DNA of 32,711 bases, from positions 58,146 to 90,856 of the forward strand of contig JACPBS010000008.1 of NCBI GenBank assembly GCA_016180195.1, read 5' to 3'. The notes under the pieces are model-generated. The model searched no databases, had not been told where the DNA came from, and saw only the letters and a program-made list of their open reading frames with translations. Source of the DNA: Candidatus Woesearchaeota archaeon. GTDB taxonomy: Archaea; Nanobdellota; Nanobdellia; Woesearchaeales; UBA10216. Shown in pieces: positions 31,018 through 32,711 of this stretch; within the stretch, counting starts at the first letter, position 1; every line of letters begins with the position of its first letter. The translations under genes were made by a program, and so were the position numbers.

Positions 31018-32711
31018 ATGAGAAACTGGACTTTGGCAATCGTAATGGTACTGATAATGATGCCTGCAGTTAACGCCCAGTCATCATCTTCAGGATACAT
31101 AAGCGATTTTTTGGAAAGAATATGGTCTATGATCGAGGAAACGCAAACCTTTGAACAGCCCGATCAGGAAGTAATTGAAGACGATCAAGGCGATGATGTT
31201 GCAAAGGCAAAGCAGATTGTCTACAGACAAACAGGAATAGACATGGATGATGCAGAAGCAGAAGTGTTAGAGTGGAATGGAAAGAAGTCTGTTCTTATCA
31301 CTTCAGCCAAATTCGATGATTCGGGGAGTGGCAAAATGCAATCCAGCTTCATCGAGGCGATGGTAAATCCGGAAGATAATTCCATCTCATCAATTACGAT
31401 GAACACATTTTCCAGATCAGAAAATCTTAATCTCGTACCTGAAGAAGCAGCCCAGACAATGGCTGACATGATCTCGGATTTGTTACTGAAAGGGAAAAAT
31501 ATACAGGCTGCAATTGCAGAAGCTGAAGAAGCAATAACGGCTGACAGGATTGCCAGGCGAGAAATAAAGGATAGGTTTGAGGACGATGCAGAGATCGAAG
31601 ACCTGTTTGAATTAGAGGTTGAGGATGAGTTTGAGTTTGAAGTTGAGGATGAGTTTGAATTAGAGATTGAAGATGAGTTTGAGGATAAGTTTGAGTTTGA
31701 GGATGAGTTTGAATTAGAGATTGAGGATGGCGTGATCAAGAAAGTTAAAAAATTACCCAACGCAACGAATATTACGAATGTCACGGAGGCTATCGCAAAT
31801 GCAAGCGCGAATGCAACAGCTAACGCGACTGCAAATGTAACTGTAAATGTTACAATAAATGCCACGGCAAATGCGAGTGCAAATGCAACAGCGAATGTAA
31901 CAGTTGTTGTTAAAGTACCTGTGCCTGTTGTAGTTGTTCCAATAGTGCAGCCTTTACCTCCGGCTGTCCCTCCAATTCCTGTTGTGATTGTGCAGGTTCC
32001 GCCTCCGGTGCCTCCGCCGGTTCCGCCTCCGGTGCCTCCGCCGGTTCCGCCTCCGGTGCCTCCGCCGGTTCCTCAGATACCTCCGCAGGTTCCGCCTCCG
32101 GTACCAGAAATACCTCCACCAGAAGCGGGCGCTGAAATACCTGTCCTGATTGAGGTGCCTGTTCCAGAGGTATTGCCTGAGGTTCCAGAAGAGATACCTG
32201 AAGTAGTGCCTGAAGAGATTCCAGAACAGCTTCCAGTTTCAGGCGAATGGATGGATCCTGACGTGTTTTATGTGCTCCTTGAGGATTATGTGCCAGAAGC
32301 TGAGGAAGCTGAGGGAGTTGAGTCAGATAGTTTTGATGAGCCTTATGAGGACTATCAGGATGAAACATCTGAAGAAACATACACTGGGGATGATTACATT
32401 CAGGATGAAACATCTGAAGAAACATACACCGGGAATGATTATGACATATCTTCCTATGATTCCTATGACGGACAGAATTATGCCGGCGAGGGATATGCTG
32501 TTCCTGAATATGAATCATATGGTGGCGATAATTATGATATTCCTGCCTATGATGAATCAGCATACGAAGGAAGTTCAGAATCAGGGGCAGTGACCGATAT
32601 GAATGATGTTGGTGGTGATGTTGGCGACGCAGGTGGTGATGTTGGTGATGTTGGCGACGCAGGTGGTGATGTTGGTGATGTTGGCGACGCAGGTGGTGAT
32701 GTTGGTGATGT
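31018..32711 (+). CDS. Secreted multidomain protein: PepSY-like, sequon tract, Pro stalk, Gly-Asp repeats (3' end missing)
   Basis: The frame stays open from the ATG at 31018 to the window edge: 564 complete codons and no stop. Order: signal peptide (1-20, ending V-N-A-Q); a Ser-rich linker; a PepSY-like domain at about 58-128, similar to that in the protein at 1887; a helical segment (135-190); acidic repeats of F-E-L-E-V-E-D type (197-237); 12 N-glycosylation sequons in 48 residues (248-295); a Pro/Val stalk (301-406); an acidic Tyr-rich part with a 15-residue direct repeat (Q-D-E-T-S-E-E-T-Y-T-G at 447 and 462); and G-D-V-G-D-A-G repeats from about 532. This is the architecture of a glycosylated cell-surface stalk protein. 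A weak Shine-Dalgarno (GGGGTGGT) precedes the ATG. Any anchor lies beyond the window. Confidence 0.85.
   Translation, partial: MRNWTLAIVMVLIMMPAVNAQSSSSGYISDFLERIWSMIEETQTFEQPDQEVIEDDQGDDVAKAKQIVYRQTGIDMDDAEAEVLEWNGKKSVLITSAKFDDSGSGKMQSSFIEAMVNPEDNSISSITMNTFSRSENLNLVPEEAAQTMADMISDLLLKGKNIQAAIAEAEEAITADRIARREIKDRFEDDAEIEDLFELEVEDEFEFEVEDEFELEIEDEFEDKFEFEDEFELEIEDGVIKKVKKLPNATNITNVTEAIANASANATANATANVTVNVTINATANASANATANVTVVVKVPVPVVVVPIVQPLPPAVPPIPVVIVQVPPPVPPPVPPPVPPPVPPPVPPPVPQIPPQVPPPVPEIPPPEAGAEIPVLIEVPVPEVLPEVPEEIPEVVPEEIPEQLPVSGEWMDPDVFYVLLEDYVPEAEEAEGVESDSFDEPYEDYQDETSEETYTGDDYIQDETSEETYTGNDYDISSYDSYDGQNYAGEGYAVPEYESYGGDNYDIPAYDESAYEGSSESGAVTDMNDVGGDVGDAGGDVGDVGDAGGDVGDVGDAGGDVGD
31606..31728 (+). 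repeat. Acidic Phe/Glu/Asp coding repeat
   Basis: The repeat encodes variants of F-E-L-E-V-E-D-E and F-E-F-E-D-E. Hydrophobic and acidic residues alternate, which suits a beta-strand or a calcium-binding acidic surface. GAG/GAT/TTT codons dominate, with local near-identity indicating slippage-type growth. Confidence 0.8.
31759..31902 (+). repeat. Tract of 12 N-glycosylation sequons
   Basis: In 48 codons there are 12 N-x-S/T sequons (x is Ala, Val or Ile), mostly spaced every 4 residues. Codons for Asn, Ala and Thr vary among copies (AAC/AAT, GCA/GCG/GCT, ACA/ACT/ACG), so the pattern is kept at protein level rather than by recent DNA duplication. Confidence 0.9.
31996..32067 (+). repeat. Three copies of a 24-bp repeat encoding V-P-P-P-V-P-P-P
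   Basis: The unit begins GTTCCGCCTCCGGTGCCTCC. Copies at 31996, 32020 and 32044 are identical, which points to recent expansion within the proline stalk. Confidence 0.92.
32356..32445 (+). repeat. Two 45-bp direct repeats in the acidic Tyr-rich region
   Basis: Units at 32356-32400 and 32401-32445 both begin CAGGATGAAACATCTGAAGA (Q-D-E-T-S-E-E) and differ at a few bases near the end. Confidence 0.85.
32611..32711 (+). repeat. 30-bp tandem repeat encoding G-G-D-V-G-D-V-G-D-A, running off the window
   Basis: A short first unit (32611-32631) is followed by identical 30-bp units at 32632-32661 and 32662-32691 and a partial unit to the last base. The true copy number lies outside the window. Confidence 0.93.

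Noticed and set aside
31221-32563. Long minus-strand frames opposite the right-end gene
   Set aside because: They consist of Ser/Asn and Gln/His low-complexity mirrors of the repeat codons. The plus-strand frame has a signal peptide and a recognisable domain.
32611-32711. Possible CRISPR array at the right edge
   Set aside because: The units are contiguous in-frame repeats without spacers, so this is a protein repeat.

Overview
The window looks like a piece of a compact archaeal genome. The evidence is an archaeal tRNA-dependent amidotransferase (GatD and GatE), deoxyhypusine synthase, Cdc48, a TadA/FlaI-type ATPase with a FlaJ-like membrane partner, DUF2391 and DUF3096 proteins, a tRNA-Thr with U73 and no encoded CCA, and TATA boxes centred about 25-27 bases upstream of many start codons (leaderless or nearly leaderless transcripts). 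Short intergenic gaps and many small coiled-coil and membrane proteins fit a DPANN-type lineage, but that placement is an inference from gene style, not from a marker tree.

Left end (1-2765): a secreted-type alanine-rich protein, cut by the window edge inside an 18-bp tandem repeat, is followed 5 bases later by a signal-peptide protein with a PepSY-like domain. Then, on the minus strand (5892 down to 2767), come a tRNA-Thr, a small secreted Ser/Ala/Gly/His repeat protein, a SufS-type cysteine desulfurase and a membrane-anchored DsbA-like protein. A 350-base gap at 5470-5819 holds a strongly structured element.

Centre-left (5920-15786, all minus): a GT4 glycosyltransferase, Cdc48, a small coiled-coil protein, GatD, a DUF2391 membrane protein, another coiled-coil protein, GatE and an alpha/beta hydrolase. 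The genes are mostly packed within 50 bases of each other, with internal TATA boxes. This is a translation-fidelity and protein-quality-control neighbourhood. Upstream is a conserved small archaeal protein, then a cluster of hairpins, then a UbiA-PAP2 pair that probably makes a polyprenyl-linked lipid, and a second alpha/beta hydrolase with Cys at the nucleophile position.

Centre-right (18151-21685): deoxyhypusine synthase, a small unknown protein and a TatD nuclease form a plus-strand operon. It converges on a ClpX-like AAA+ protein whose N-terminal ~205 residues I cannot assign.

Right (21760-29548): three related four-helix membrane proteins, two minus-strand coiled-coil proteins, a FlaI/TadA-type ATPase and a double FlaJ-like membrane protein look like the core of a type IV pilus-like or secretion machine with non-standard accessory subunits and no pilin in view. 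DUF3096 and a small conserved protein follow.

Right end (29549-32711): a second copy of the left-end theme. A secreted alanine-rich protein is followed by a hairpin terminator and a large secreted protein with a PepSY-like domain, acidic repeats, a 12-sequon N-glycosylation tract, a proline-rich stalk and Gly/Asp repeats running off the window. The pilus-like machine and the secreted repeat proteins at both ends may together build the cell surface, but that link is an inference.
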